Below the pieces are notes generated by a model. The model was not told the origin of the DNA, did not search any database, and was given only the letters and a program-made list of their open reading frames with translations. Of a DNA stretch of 64,000 bases, positions 1 through 9,497 are shown piece by piece (position 1 is the stretch's first letter; each line of letters starts with the position of its first letter). Position numbers and translations under genes: made by a program. This stretch comes from Engelhardtia mirabilis (GTDB lineage: Bacteria; Planctomycetota; UBA1135; GCA-002686595). Where the stretch lies: positions 5,270,001-5,334,000 of the forward strand of contig NZ_CP036287.1 in NCBI RefSeq assembly GCF_007748095.1, given 5' to 3'.

Positions 1-423
1 CCGAGTGCTCTTGGCCAGCAGAATGCCCTGTCCTGGGATGACCTCGGTGGCGTGGTTCCGCCGAAGTTCGGTACCTACATTCTGCCCCCGCAGAACACGG
101 TCCGTGAAGGCGCTCAGACGATCGCCATCAACTTCGACGCTTCGACCTCGGCGTTCCTTGGTGCCGGTATCGGCCTCCTCGGTGCGTTCACCAACAACAT
201 CTCGCCGATCGACGGCTCGGTCACCTCGCTGTTCGACTACGGCATCAGTAGCGGCATCTCTGGCTCCAGCCAGCTGCCCGCGGCCATTCCGCTTGCGACG
301 GCCGCGCCCGGCGCCGGCGGCGCTCGCCTCGGCATCCACGGTCTCGGCCTTCAGGTCTCGGCTCTCGTCGGCTCGCTCGACGTGACCGAGCTCACCAACG
401 CCAAGACCGCGGTGCTTCAGTGA
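1..423 (+). CDS. C-terminal part of an unidentified protein (5' end outside window)
   Basis: The reading frame is already open at base 1 and ends at a TGA at 421-423, so only the last 140 residues are present. They are rich in Gly, Ala, Ser and Ile with alternating hydrophobic residues and no charged clusters, as in beta-rich secreted or surface proteins. I do not recognise the family. An internal ATG-like start at base 52 is not needed because the frame runs to the window edge. Confidence 0.6.
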   Translation, partial: PSALGQQNALSWDDLGGVVPPKFGTYILPPQNTVREGAQTIAINFDASTSAFLGAGIGLLGAFTNNISPIDGSVTSLFDYGISSGISGSSQLPAAIPLATAAPGAGGARLGIHGLGLQVSALVGSLDVTELTNAKTAVLQ

Positions 424-437
424 GCCTCTGAGTCGGA

Positions 438-463
438 GACTCCTGGGCCAAGGTCCGGGAGTC
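438..463 (+). terminator. Possible terminator hairpin after the first gene
   Basis: A 9-bp stem (438-446 pairing with 455-463, one G-T wobble) with an 8-base loop starts 14 bases after the stop codon. There is no U-tract, so termination is only an inference from position. Confidence 0.35.
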
Positions 464-563
464 GATGACTCGAGCCTTTGAGCCAAAGCGACCCCTCCCG
501 CGCTTCGTCGCGGGGGGGGCCGCTCCCGTTCGGGGGCGGCGCTCGACGCGAGAGCGACGCGGG

Positions 564-730
564 CTAGTGTCCTGGATCAGAAATTCGGCGTCACTTCCCG
601 GGCTCCGATCGCCGCTGGCGTCGCCAGCGCCTCCTCCGAGTATCGCAGCGGATACGCGTCGTCGGCGCGCCTAGCCAGCATCGATCGGACCTCCGGGCAG
701 TGACGCCGAATTTCTGATCCAGGACACTAG
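564..730. mobile_element. 167-bp MITE-like element, copy 1
   Basis: The element begins with CTAGTGTCCTGGATCAG and ends with its exact reverse complement. The terminal inverted repeats are perfect over 32 bases and imperfect further in. It has no coding capacity. A second copy at 13282-13448 lies in the opposite orientation with only three differences over 167 bases. CTAG at both ends is best read as a 4-bp target duplication, which the second copy supports. The insertion lies just after the ACT-domain gene; that gene's TAG stop is within the duplicated CTAG, so the protein was not altered. The parent transposase is not in the window. Confidence 0.88.
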
Positions 731-1173
731 GGCTGGGGCGGACCGAAGAGCGCGCCGAGCACTTGGACGGCCTTGGCGCGGTGCCTCTCCCCCAGGAACA
801 GGTGATCGCGGCTGAACCCGCAGACTGCCCCCAGCGGCACCCCCGCCTCGGCCAGGGCGCCGGTCACCAGGGCCAGGAAGCCCACCACCTCCCAGCCCAT
901 CGAGTATTCGAATCGGATCCAGACCAGGGGTCGCTCGCTGCGCCCCGCCGGATGCCGCTCGAGGATCCGATCGCAGGCGTCCGCGACCGCCAGGATGGTC
1001 GTCTCGCCCCCCTCCCGGACGATCTGGGCCGGCCCCTCCCCCCTCAGCTCCTCGAGGTCTTCCGGCAGCGGTGGTCCTTGGAAGCCGACCAGGGCGAAGG
1101 CACTGGGCTCGATGGCCCAATGCATGGAAGCCCTGGCCTCGGCGAGACTACGGGCGATTTCAGGGGGAACCAT
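727..1173 (-). CDS. ACT-domain-containing protein
   Basis: 148 residues. The first half (about 25-75) holds a hydrophobic strand followed by a segment of the type seen before paired ACT domains. The second half (about 88-140) has the ACT_7/CASTOR-type pattern of a helix and strands around 'ALAEAGVPLGAVCGFSRDHL'. In known families such paired ACT modules bind small ligands, often amino acids; the ligand here is unknown. The ATG at 1173 gives the natural length. The stop codon falls in the CTAG shared with the MITE. No operon partner is evident, as the next gene diverges. Confidence 0.72.
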   Translation of the reverse strand: MVPPEIARSLAEARASMHWAIEPSAFALVGFQGPPLPEDLEELRGEGPAQIVREGGETTILAVADACDRILERHPAGRSERPLVWIRFEYSMGWEVVGFLALVTGALAEAGVPLGAVCGFSRDHLFLGERHRAKAVQVLGALFGPPQP

Positions 1174-1239
1174 GGGATCGACAGGCTGTTGGACCCACGA
1201 GAATAGCGGCCTCCGCCCCCCCCAAGCATCCGAGCACCG

Positions 1240-2022
1240 ATGTCCGACCTCAAGCCCATCCTCGCCGGCGCCTTCGCCGGCGGCATCACCTTCCTGGCCC
1301 TCGAATTCGCCGTCGGCGGAGCCAACGCCAGCTCCTCCACCGGCGTCGCCCAGGACACTGCCCTGCCGCGGGTCGCGAGCGCCGCCATCAACGAGGGCGA
1401 CATGGACGCGCTGGAAGCCGACAACGTCGAGCTCGCCATGAGCGTCGCGTCGCTCCAGGCCCAGGTCGACAGGCTCCGCCAGGAGTTTGCGAGCATCGAG
1501 TCCCGGCGACCGGTCGGCCTGACCCCGGTCGCCCTGGCCGACTCCGAGATGGAGCTGGCCTCGGCCAAGGCGGTCGACTTGGGCACGGAGGGCAAGGAGC
1601 TAGTGCTGCAGGTGCTGGAAGAACAACGCCTCCAGGAGGAGGCCGATCGCGAAGCCGAGCGCTATGAGCGCACCCTGGACCGCGCCGCCAGCACGGCCGA
1701 TCGGCTGGCTGAGGAACTCGGGCTGAGCGGGGCCGACCGGGACACCCTGGCGACGATCCTGACCGACGAGGCCGAGCTGCGGATGTCGGTCATGGAGGAG
1801 ATGGGTGAAGTCGACTGGGCCGACAGCGAGGCCCGCGACACCATGCGCGACCGCATGGGCGAAGTGCGCGAGACCACGCGCAGCGCGATCGAGCTGCGGC
1901 TCGGAGCCGGCGTGTCCGAGGCCTGGATGAACCAGGGTGGACGCGGAGGCTTCGGCGGTTTCGGCGGCGGCGGATTCGGGGGCTTTGGCGGCGGTCGCGG
2001 TGGTCGCGGCGGCGGCTTCTGA
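1240..2022 (+). CDS. Membrane-anchored coiled-coil protein with Gly-rich tail
   Basis: 260 residues. Residues 5-25 form one hydrophobic helix (uncleaved anchor or signal peptide). Residues 55-90 and 125-230 are charged, heptad-like helices. The last 30 residues are almost only Gly and Phe with Arg, a low-complexity (GGFGGF)n tail. The protein is probably periplasmic or membrane attached. The helical region with 'LTDEAELRMSVMEEMGEV' faintly recalls Spy/CpxP-like periplasmic proteins, but I cannot assign a family. Confidence 0.6.
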   Translation: MSDLKPILAGAFAGGITFLALEFAVGGANASSSTGVAQDTALPRVASAAINEGDMDALEADNVELAMSVASLQAQVDRLRQEFASIESRRPVGLTPVALADSEMELASAKAVDLGTEGKELVLQVLEEQRLQEEADREAERYERTLDRAASTADRLAEELGLSGADRDTLATILTDEAELRMSVMEEMGEVDWADSEARDTMRDRMGEVRETTRSAIELRLGAGVSEAWMNQGGRGGFGGFGGGGFGGFGGGRGGRGGGF

Positions 2023-2074
2023 TCCGATCGACGAACGACCGAGCCTGACGGCTCCCTTCGGGAGGGCGGAGGCG

Positions 2075-2109
2075 ATCGGGCCGAGTGCGGTTTCCGCCCT
2101 CGGCCCGAT
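2075..2109 (+). terminator. Strong hairpin between the coiled-coil gene and psd
   Basis: An 11-bp perfect outer stem (2075-2085 with 2099-2109) encloses a 4-bp inner stem with a TTT loop. It lies 52 bases after the stop of the upstream gene and 14 bases before the psd ATG. It may terminate the upstream transcript, or act as a 5'-leader hairpin if psd is read from upstream. It also argues against the longer psd start at 2085. Confidence 0.55.
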
Positions 2110-2123
2110 TAGCATTCGCCGCC

Positions 2124-2939
2124 ATGACCACGCCCCTGCGCACCCTCGGGTCACACGCCGTCGGATGGCTCGCCGACCGTCGCCTTCCGAAGCGCCTGCG
2201 CGCTCCGGCGCACCGGATCTTCGCGGCCCTTGCCAAGGCCGACCTAGAGGAGACCCGCCCACCGCTCGACGGCTACGCCAGCGTGGCGGCCTTCTTCGTG
2301 CGGCGGCTCGTGGACGGAGCCCGACCGATCGTCGCGGACCCGATGTTCCTGCCCTCGCCGGCCGACGGAAGGGTCCAGTCGATCGAGCCGATCGAGAACG
2401 ACACGATCCTCCAGGCCAAGGGCCAGCCCTACTCGGTGTCCGAGCTCCTGGCTGGGGTCGAGGGCGATTGCGGGGCGGACGGACCGGTGGAGCTCAATGG
2501 CGGGCTGGCGCTCACCGTCTACCTCTCCCCCCGCGACTACCATCGAGTGCACTGCCCAGAGGCAGGCGAACTCGAGCGGGTGCGCTGGGTCGACGGCGCG
2601 CGCTTCTCGGTCGCGCCGAAGGTGCTCCTGGCCCGACCACGGGTCTTCGTCCGCAACGAACGCGCCGTACTACGACTTCGCTCGAGCCGCGGCACCTACT
2701 TCCTGGTGCTCGTCGGTGCCCTCAACGTGGGCCGCATCCGCGTGATGGGCGTCGAGCCCGGCCAGGAATACCCGACTCGCCGCGATCCCCACTTCGCTCG
2801 CGGAGAGGAACTCGGGCGCTTCGAGCTCGGCTCGACGGTGATCCTGCTGTTCCCGCCCGGGATGGCGCAGGCGCTTCCGCAGCTTGGCCCCGAGGATCCC
2901 GTTCGCATGGGCGAAGCCCTGGCTCGGCTCTCCAAGTGA
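2124..2939 (+). CDS. psd: Phosphatidylserine decarboxylase proenzyme
   Basis: 271 residues. It converts phosphatidylserine to phosphatidylethanolamine at the inner membrane. The family landmarks are present: 'SPADGRV' with the catalytic Asp at about 81, 'YLSPRDYHRVHCP' with the conserved His residues at about 140-143, and 'ELGSTVILLFPPG', whose LGST motif (235-238) is the self-cleavage site that makes the pyruvoyl group on Ser237. The ATG at 2124 was preferred over an in-frame ATG at 2085, which would run through a hairpin and add a non-homologous leader. The gene stands alone, and the next gene is convergent. Confidence 0.95.
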   Translation: MTTPLRTLGSHAVGWLADRRLPKRLRAPAHRIFAALAKADLEETRPPLDGYASVAAFFVRRLVDGARPIVADPMFLPSPADGRVQSIEPIENDTILQAKGQPYSVSELLAGVEGDCGADGPVELNGGLALTVYLSPRDYHRVHCPEAGELERVRWVDGARFSVAPKVLLARPRVFVRNERAVLRLRSSRGTYFLVLVGALNVGRIRVMGVEPGQEYPTRRDPHFARGEELGRFELGSTVILLFPPGMAQALPQLGPEDPVRMGEALARLSK

Positions 2940-3035
2940 GCCCCCCCCCAGGGCCCGGCCCACCTGATTCGCGCGATCCCGCCTTCGCCCCGCAGCCGTG
3001 CCCTATCCAGAGGGCACGACTGCGCGGCCGGCTAA

Positions 3036-4943
3036 TCAGTTGTCCCCTGCCGTCGTGAACTCGGTCGAGCGGATCACGCCGTTGGCCCAAGCCTGGTAGC
3101 ACACATCGCGGTGGTAGAGCCGAGTCTGGACCTCGATGTCCTCGAACTCCTGCTCCAGCGCACGCATCGAGGCCCCGTTCATCTGGATCAACAGGTAGCC
3201 CAACTCGGTGCGCCACGGCTGGCTGACCTCGTCTCCGCGCAGCTCCACGACCGCGTTGTAGACCGCCGACACGCAGTTCAGCATGCGGTAGTAGTAGGTC
3301 TCGCGGATCGAGCGCCCGAGCTCGGTCACGGTGTCGCTCCGCTGTCCATCCCTGAAGTAGGCCGCGAACGTCTTGGCCACGTCGTCGCCGCGGGCGTCGA
3401 GGTAGCTCTTCAAGAGGTTCATGGAGTGGTCCTTGGCCAGGGTGACGAAGTCCTCCCCCTGATCGACGCGGGCCCTCATCGCCTCCGCTGCCGCCAGCGC
3501 TCCCTCGAAGTCCGGCTCGGAGCCTTGGCTCTCGGGGAGGATCGAAGGGAAGAAGGCCATGGTCTGGATCGCGCGCCAGGACTCGATCAGGAAGCGGTTG
3601 CGCGAGTAGTACTCGCGCAGCACCTCTTCCGACTGCCAGCCCTCTTCCTGGGTGCGCTCGAAGCCACGAATCAAGCGCTGCATCCCGCGGTAGTAGGGCA
3701 GGTTCGGGAAGCCCAGGATGCTCATGTTGAGGAAGCGCGCACCGAGCAGGGTGCCCGACGCCTGGACGTACTCCGCACTCCAGTGCGCCCAATCCGCCCG
3801 ATCGTCGGCATAGGTGCCGCTGCGCTCGAGCTCGGCGCGCAGGACGCGATACGGCAGGTACTCGCGGAGCACCTCGATCAGCGCCGAACTCCGGTAGTTC
3901 TCCTCGATCAGCGGCCACAACTCGTCGATCGCGATGTAGGTCACGCCGTCGGCGGCTTCCCAGGGCGCCATGCCCTCGGGGAGGTCGCCCGTGGCGACGC
4001 CCATGGCCGCATTGGGCGGCAGCTCGTGGTCGAAGATCGACCAGGTCCGCTTCGCAATGTCCTCTCGCGAGGCATCCATTCGCAGCAGCGCGAGCTGCTC
4101 GAGGGTCAGCATCAGGCCCTTCAGATCGAGGTCCTCGGCCGACTCGCCTCCACTGACTCGACTCCACACGTCGTCGAGGTTGGCGAGCAGCGCCTCGACC
4201 GCCTTCGACGGCTCGCCCGCGGGCAGGTTCGCGAGGAAGCTGGCGGAGAGTTGATTCAGCTCGCGCGCACTCGTCAGTCCGACGAGCACCGCATCGCCGC
4301 TCGCGTCATAGAAGCGACGGGCCACCGGACCGGGCATCCCATTGCGCAGGCCCATGACGTAGTCGCCCACCTCGACGTCGATCCCGTGCTGCTCGCACCA
4401 CAACTCGAAGCGGAATTGCTTGAGATCGTCGGACAGGACCCTCGGCTCGACTCCGCGCGAGGCCGCGAACCCGCGCCCGATCTCGACCGCGGAGAGGGCC
4501 TCGACCAGCGGGTTGAGCAGGCGCGTGACCGCAGCCTGGTGCAGCTCGTCGCGGGTAATCTCGCCCCCCTCGAAGCTGATCACGACGTCCGCCTCGAGAT
4601 CGACGCCGGAGAGGTCGACCTCCCAGCGATCGGCCATCCGGACCATCTTGTCGCCGTGGGCCGCATCGACCCAGTCGACCTCCGCCAGGGCCTCGACCTT
4701 GTCCGAGATCATGGGCGAGATCGTCACCTGCTGGCCCTGCTGGTTGGTCAGCGTCGACGACTTGCCCGAACCGCTCGAGGGCGGCGACTGCTTGGGCGGG
4801 TGCGCCAGGGGCTTCGGATTGGTGGACTGGCCAGCGGGCTGCTGCTGGGCCTGTTCCGGCGGAGCCTCGTTGAGCTTGCGGACCACCACGAACGCCACGG
4901 CGGCGAGGGCGGTGAAGACGAGGACGGCGACGATTTGCTTCAT
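3036..4943 (-). CDS. Membrane-anchored protein, possibly SurA/PpiC-like
   Basis: 635 residues. An N-terminal hydrophobic helix (about 3-22) is followed by a Gln/Pro/Ser-rich linker to about residue 75. The segment near residue 125 ('FEGGEITRDELHQAAV') looks like the N-terminal helix pair of SurA/PpiC-type periplasmic chaperones. The rest is a long, mostly helical acidic domain without recognised catalytic motifs. A periplasmic location is inferred. No classical parvulin domain could be confirmed, so the chaperone link is tentative. Confidence 0.5.
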   Translation of the reverse strand: MKQIVAVLVFTALAAVAFVVVRKLNEAPPEQAQQQPAGQSTNPKPLAHPPKQSPPSSGSGKSSTLTNQQGQQVTISPMISDKVEALAEVDWVDAAHGDKMVRMADRWEVDLSGVDLEADVVISFEGGEITRDELHQAAVTRLLNPLVEALSAVEIGRGFAASRGVEPRVLSDDLKQFRFELWCEQHGIDVEVGDYVMGLRNGMPGPVARRFYDASGDAVLVGLTSARELNQLSASFLANLPAGEPSKAVEALLANLDDVWSRVSGGESAEDLDLKGLMLTLEQLALLRMDASREDIAKRTWSIFDHELPPNAAMGVATGDLPEGMAPWEAADGVTYIAIDELWPLIEENYRSSALIEVLREYLPYRVLRAELERSGTYADDRADWAHWSAEYVQASGTLLGARFLNMSILGFPNLPYYRGMQRLIRGFERTQEEGWQSEEVLREYYSRNRFLIESWRAIQTMAFFPSILPESQGSEPDFEGALAAAEAMRARVDQGEDFVTLAKDHSMNLLKSYLDARGDDVAKTFAAYFRDGQRSDTVTELGRSIRETYYYRMLNCVSAVYNAVVELRGDEVSQPWRTELGYLLIQMNGASMRALEQEFEDIEVQTRLYHRDVCYQAWANGVIRSTEFTTAGDN

Positions 4944-5345
4944 GCGGAGGGCGGGAACGCCCGAATGGGAGCTCCGCGGGGGCGGGGGGCGGGCCGGATC
5001 GACTCTCCGTCGGCCGGTTGGAGCCGAGCAGGCTCGGCTGTCCCCGGCGCGCCGTCAAGGGTCGCGCGGGAAGCCGGGCGACGGTCTCGGCAGGCCGAGC
5101 GTGGATCCGGAGCGGTGAACTGCGATGGATGGGGCTGCGTTCCTTGATCGCCGCGCGGGCGCTCGGAGCTTGACCGGACAGCGGCTCGAATCGGGCTCGG
5201 ACGCCGACTGGCGCCGCGCTCGGCACCCCAGCAGCGCCGATTCGACGGATTCGATCGCGAGCGGGCCGGGTCCAGCACCGCCCGGCCCTGGTTTCGACGG
5301 ACGGGACCGACGCCGGGATCCCCGGCGCGGGTACCCTCCGCCGCC
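4944..5345. other. Divergent intergenic region, no gene seen
   Basis: 402 bases lie between the starts of two divergent genes, so both promoters should be here. A small hairpin (GCCGAG-CAGG-CTCGGC, near 5022-5037) is visible. No convincing -35/-10 pair or sigma-54 site was found. Confidence 0.4.
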
Positions 5346-5960
5346 GTGGACCCGACGGTGGAAAGAGAGCTGATAGAGCTGACGGTCTTCGCCGTGCTGG
5401 GCCGCTGGGACGACCTGGCCGCGCTGCGAGGACGCCCGGGAGTACGGCCCGACCGGCGCTGGCGTGAGGCTCTCCTTCAGACCCATCTGTTCGCCGGCTT
5501 CCCGCGCATCGTGGAGGCCTTCGGCGTGCTGGGGCGCGCGGGAGGCCTGGGCCAGCCGGATCCGGACGAGACCCTCGCCGAGCCGGACCTCCCCGAACGC
5601 GGCCGCGCGCTCTTCGACCGCATCTACGGCAGCCGCGCCGACCGCGTGCGCGCAGAGCTGCAGGGCCACCACGCCGACTTCGCGGCCTGGGTCGAGGGGC
5701 ACGCCTACGGCCGGGTCCTGACTCGGCCCGGCCTCCCGGCCGCCCAGCGCGAGCTCCTGGCCGTGGCAGCCCTCACGGCCCTGGGCCAGGATCGACAGCT
5801 CGCCAGCCACGCCCGGGGCGCCGTGGCCTGCGGAGCCGACCCGGAGGAAGTCCACGGGGTGGTCGAAGCCGTGGCTCCACACGTCGACCCGCACGACCTG
5901 GAGCGGGCCCGCAAGGTCGTGGCCCGCTTCGCCCCCCTGGACGGCAGGCAGCAGCCCTGA
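5346..5960 (+). CDS. Carboxymuconolactone decarboxylase / AhpD-like protein
   Basis: 204 residues with a GTG start. Two all-helical CMD-type halves are visible: 'REALLQTHLFAGFPRIVEAF' (about 40-59) and a second unit around 'RELLAVAALTALGQDRQLASHARGA' (about 135-160). The second half carries the 'H..GA...G' pattern of the family, but the CxxC pair of AhpD peroxidase partners is absent, so a disulphide reductase role is unlikely. The substrate is unknown. It is convergent with the kinase gene downstream. Confidence 0.8.
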   Translation: MDPTVERELIELTVFAVLGRWDDLAALRGRPGVRPDRRWREALLQTHLFAGFPRIVEAFGVLGRAGGLGQPDPDETLAEPDLPERGRALFDRIYGSRADRVRAELQGHHADFAAWVEGHAYGRVLTRPGLPAAQRELLAVAALTALGQDRQLASHARGAVACGADPEEVHGVVEAVAPHVDPHDLERARKVVARFAPLDGRQQP

Positions 5961-6016
5961 CCCCGACGGCGCCGGGCGGGATCCTCGAGCGATCGCAGCG
6001 CCGGCGTGGCCCGCAA

Positions 6017-9000
6017 TCAGCGCAGGGGGCCCTCGACCTCCAGCGATCGGACCACCACGGGGTCCAAGACCCGCAACTCCACCCGCGGACGCTCGCTCAG
6101 CTCCCGCGGCGAGCGGTCCGCGCGCAGCACTAGCCCCCCATCGAGGTAGACCCGCAGGACCCCGCGTAGGCGATCCCACTCGGCGCGCAGGCGATGGGTC
6201 GCACCTGCCCGCAGGCCCCGCTCCCGCGCCTCGACGTTGCCCGCAGCGAGTCGCGCGACCAACTCGGGCTCGCCCTGGGTCCCCAGCGCCCATCCGCTGT
6301 GGCTGGCCCCCTCCCCCCCGGCCCAACCGACCACGAACCCGCCGCAACACAGGACCATTGCGCGGGGATCCCGACCGGCCGGGAAGTCCAGCTCGAGCTC
6401 CACGGACCAGGGGCCCGCCGCGGGATCGAAGGGCGGCGCCAGTTCCAGGCTGAGTCCCGCCCCACCAGCCAGCTCCTCCCAACCGAGCGAGGAGCGCGCG
6501 GCCGGGGCACCGGTCGCATCGCGGCTCCAGGCACCTCCGAGAACCAAGGAGGCGCGTCCGGCGTCACCGAGGATGACCACCCGGCCCCTGGTGCCCAGCA
6601 CCCCCTCGACGCGCGCGTCCGGATAGCGACCTGCCAACTCGGAGACGCGGTCCGTGCCGCTGCGCAGCTCCCGCGCCAGGGCTTCGCGATCGCGTCGCAG
6701 GACATTCGAGCGAATGCCCACGGCCGCGTCCTCGATGCGCTCCTCCAGCAGGAAGTCGATCAGGGCGGCGGCGCCGGCCAAGTCGCGCTCGTCGAGGTCG
6801 GCGTCGAGGCGGCCGAGCAACTCGTCGGATGCAGCTTGAGTCTGCTTGCTGGCCACGAGCTGGGCCAGTCGCTCGACGACGGCAGCCGCGGCATCCGGCA
6901 GTGGACCGCTGAAGAGCACCCGCTCGGCGTCATCCCGCTCGCCCTCGGCAGCGAAGAGCAGGGCCAGGCCCAACCGGTCCTGGGCTGCGAGGTGTCCTGG
7001 ATCACTGCCGGGCGCAAAACCGCACAGCCCGAGCAGATCGCCCAGCTCGAGCGTCCGCAGATCGAAGGCGTAGGAACGCTCGCCACCGCGCCCGACCGAG
7101 CGCAAACGGAAGCCGTCCTCGAGGGGATCGATGCCGGCCTCGAGCTCGCCGCTGACCCCGATGTTGCGCGACCGCAGCTCGATCGTGTCGCCACGCCGGG
7201 CGCGAACGGTCTCGGCAGCGCGCCGCAGGATCCCGGCTAGACGCTCGGCCAGGTCGCGCTCCACCCGCACCGCCGCGACGAGCTCGTCGGGAACACGCGG
7301 ATCGAGTTCGCGCTCGAAGTTGCGCCAGAGTTCGGCGGCCCGCTCGTAGCGCCGCCGCGCGAGCAGGGCTGGCGCGACAACGTCCGCGCGCAGGCGCAGG
7401 CCCTCGTCGGCTGCCTCGAGCAGGGCCTGCAGGCTCGCCTCCGCGAGGCTCGACTGCGCCTCCGTGCGCGCCTGCTCGAGGGCGGCGGCCGACCCCTGGG
7501 GGAACTCGGCGCGATCGAGGCCGCGGCGCGTGAGCTCAGCGTCCACGGCCGGGCCCAGGTCCAAGAGCTCGTCGGGCAGGCCCCCCTGCCGCCGCGCCTG
7601 GCGCTCGCGGTCCATTGCGAGCGTCCCGATGAAGTCGACCAAGGCGCGGAACTTCGGAGCCCAACGCCCCTCGATCGAGACGCGCTCGGTGGCGAGGCGC
7701 ACGCGGGTCTCGAGGGTCGCTGCTTCGAGTTCCTCCAACGGCAAGCCGGCCGGGTCGAGTCCTGCCCGCGCCGCGAGTGCGGCCGCGTCCAAGTGGGTCT
7801 CGGCCAGGGCGCTGCTCCAGGAACCGGCCTCGACCAATCGGGCGAGCCCGGGCAGCAGCACGTCGTCCCGATAGCGCCGCACCGCGTGGGTGTAGGCTTC
7901 GACGCCGTCGGCCAGGGCGCGGTCGACCTCGTCCAGTCGCTCGACGCGCCAGTCCAGCAGTCGACCCCGGGCGCTGTTGGGGAGCTCTTCGACCCGGAAA
8001 CCGGTGCGCTGGCGCACCACCACTTCCAGACCGGATAGCTCGAGCAAGTCTCGGGCGGCCTTGTAGCCGCTCGATCCCAGGGCTTCGTCGATGGCCTCGC
8101 CCCGCGTACGCCCGACGCGGTCGATCTCGTCCTCGATGCGGCGCAGGAGCGTCGCGCGAGTCGGGAGCCAGACCTCGTCCGACGTCTCCTGACGCAGTCC
8201 TTCGACCTCGCGCCAGGCGCCGGCCAGGCGACTCGACTCGCCCGCCGACTGGGCCAGGATCTCGTCCAGGAGCGCGCGCTCGTCGGCGATCGTCGGGCGG
8301 TCCGTCGCCAGCCCGTCGGTCGTCGACAGGGGATCGAAGAAGACCAGGGACGAGCCGGCCAGGGCCAACACACCGGCGACGGCGATGATCCAACCGTTGC
8401 GACCGAAGCGACCGGGCCGGCGCTCGAGCGGGTCGAGTCCGGAGACCGACACCAGCGGCGCGCGGCGCTCGCGCAGGCGCTCCAGGTCTTCGGTCAGCTC
8501 GCGCGCGTCGGCGTAGCGACCGTCGGCCTCGCGCACCAGGCACTTGCGCACGACCAGGGCCAGGCCGCGGCCCAGGTGCGGTGCCAGCTGTTGCGGATCG
8601 GGGATGCGCGCGTGCAGTACCGCCGAGAGCACCTCGGCCATGCTCTCGCCGGTGAAGGGCGGACGCCCGCAGAGGGCGTGGAAGAGCGTCGCGCCGAAGG
8701 CCCAAATGTCCGAGCGCGCGTCGACCGCACTGGGGTCGATGGCCTGCTCCGGGCTGATGTAGTGGGGCGTGCCCAGGGTGCCGCCCTGGGCCGTGAGCTG
8801 TGGATCGTCTTCCGCGAAGGCCAGGCCCAGGTCCGCGAGCAGCGCGCGCACGACCCCGCCCCGCGGCCCGCGCTCGAGCAGGATGTTGGCCGGCTTGACG
8901 TCGCGGTGCACGACCCCCGCGTCGCCCAGGCAGACCAGTGCCTCGGCCAGGGGCTGGAACAGGCGCAGGGCCTCGCGCTCCGAGAGGGGCCCCTCGCTGC

Positions 9001-9331
9001 GAATCCGATCGGCCAGGGTCGGGCCGTCGACGTACTCCATCGCGAACCACCAGCGACCGTTGACCTCCCCCATGTCGATCGCGCCGATCAGGTGCGGGTG
9101 GTGCAGGCGGGCCAGGGTGCGCGCCTCGCGCTTCAGGCGGCCGACGATGCGCGGCTTGCCGGAGAGCTCCTCGTGCAGCACCTTCACCGCCACGCGGCGG
9201 TCGACCGCGAGCTGCACGCCTCGGAAGACGATCCCTGTGCTCCCACGACCGAGCACCGCCTCGAGGCGGTAGCCGGGGATCTGGGGCCAATCGGCGCCGG
9301 AGCGCTGGAGCTGGTGGACCTGGGCGGACAT
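6017..9331 (-). CDS. Transmembrane serine/threonine protein kinase with C-terminal jelly-roll-like domain
   Basis: 1104 residues from ATG 9331. The cytoplasmic kinase domain (about 20-290) has a Gly-rich loop 'GRGSTGIV', catalytic Lys50, Glu69, 'HRDVKPANIL' (142-151), 'DLG' in place of DFG (167-169) and the 'GTPHYISPEQ' activation segment. A single membrane helix is at about 312-332. The outer part is long and helical (about 340-900) and ends in a beta-rich region (about 920-1104) resembling a LamG/concanavalin-like fold ('YLDGGLVLRAD'). It is probably a receptor kinase. It lies beside an FHA-domain activator, and FHA domains bind phosphothreonine, so a kinase-to-activator link is plausible but inferred. 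Confidence 0.9.
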   Translation of the reverse strand: MSAQVHQLQRSGADWPQIPGYRLEAVLGRGSTGIVFRGVQLAVDRRVAVKVLHEELSGKPRIVGRLKREARTLARLHHPHLIGAIDMGEVNGRWWFAMEYVDGPTLADRIRSEGPLSEREALRLFQPLAEALVCLGDAGVVHRDVKPANILLERGPRGGVVRALLADLGLAFAEDDPQLTAQGGTLGTPHYISPEQAIDPSAVDARSDIWAFGATLFHALCGRPPFTGESMAEVLSAVLHARIPDPQQLAPHLGRGLALVVRKCLVREADGRYADARELTEDLERLRERRAPLVSVSGLDPLERRPGRFGRNGWIIAVAGVLALAGSSLVFFDPLSTTDGLATDRPTIADERALLDEILAQSAGESSRLAGAWREVEGLRQETSDEVWLPTRATLLRRIEDEIDRVGRTRGEAIDEALGSSGYKAARDLLELSGLEVVVRQRTGFRVEELPNSARGRLLDWRVERLDEVDRALADGVEAYTHAVRRYRDDVLLPGLARLVEAGSWSSALAETHLDAAALAARAGLDPAGLPLEELEAATLETRVRLATERVSIEGRWAPKFRALVDFIGTLAMDRERQARRQGGLPDELLDLGPAVDAELTRRGLDRAEFPQGSAAALEQARTEAQSSLAEASLQALLEAADEGLRLRADVVAPALLARRRYERAAELWRNFERELDPRVPDELVAAVRVERDLAERLAGILRRAAETVRARRGDTIELRSRNIGVSGELEAGIDPLEDGFRLRSVGRGGERSYAFDLRTLELGDLLGLCGFAPGSDPGHLAAQDRLGLALLFAAEGERDDAERVLFSGPLPDAAAAVVERLAQLVASKQTQAASDELLGRLDADLDERDLAGAAALIDFLLEERIEDAAVGIRSNVLRRDREALARELRSGTDRVSELAGRYPDARVEGVLGTRGRVVILGDAGRASLVLGGAWSRDATGAPAARSSLGWEELAGGAGLSLELAPPFDPAAGPWSVELELDFPAGRDPRAMVLCCGGFVVGWAGGEGASHSGWALGTQGEPELVARLAAGNVEARERGLRAGATHRLRAEWDRLRGVLRVYLDGGLVLRADRSPRELSERPRVELRVLDPVVVRSLEVEGPLR

Positions 9332-9497
9332 GGGCTGGGGGTACCCCTGGTCCCCTTCGGTCCACCGACAGTGCCCGATCGAGCACAAGCGGGGCCAAAA
9401 GGGGGGCCGCTCGACCCTAGTCGCCGGTACCGGCCCGATCGACGCGAATTCCGGGGCCCGCTAGCCCGAATCTCGAGCCCGCCCCGCCCTGCTGGCC

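Noticed and set aside
671..1120. Minus-strand frame reading through the MITE ('SWIRNSASLPG')
   Set aside because: The same residues appear in frames at the other element copy and come from the terminal repeat, not from a gene.
3111..5147. Long plus-strand open frame opposite the membrane-anchored protein gene
   Set aside because: It is the mirror of the minus-strand gene, rich in Arg/Gly/Asp with no domain, as expected at 70% GC.
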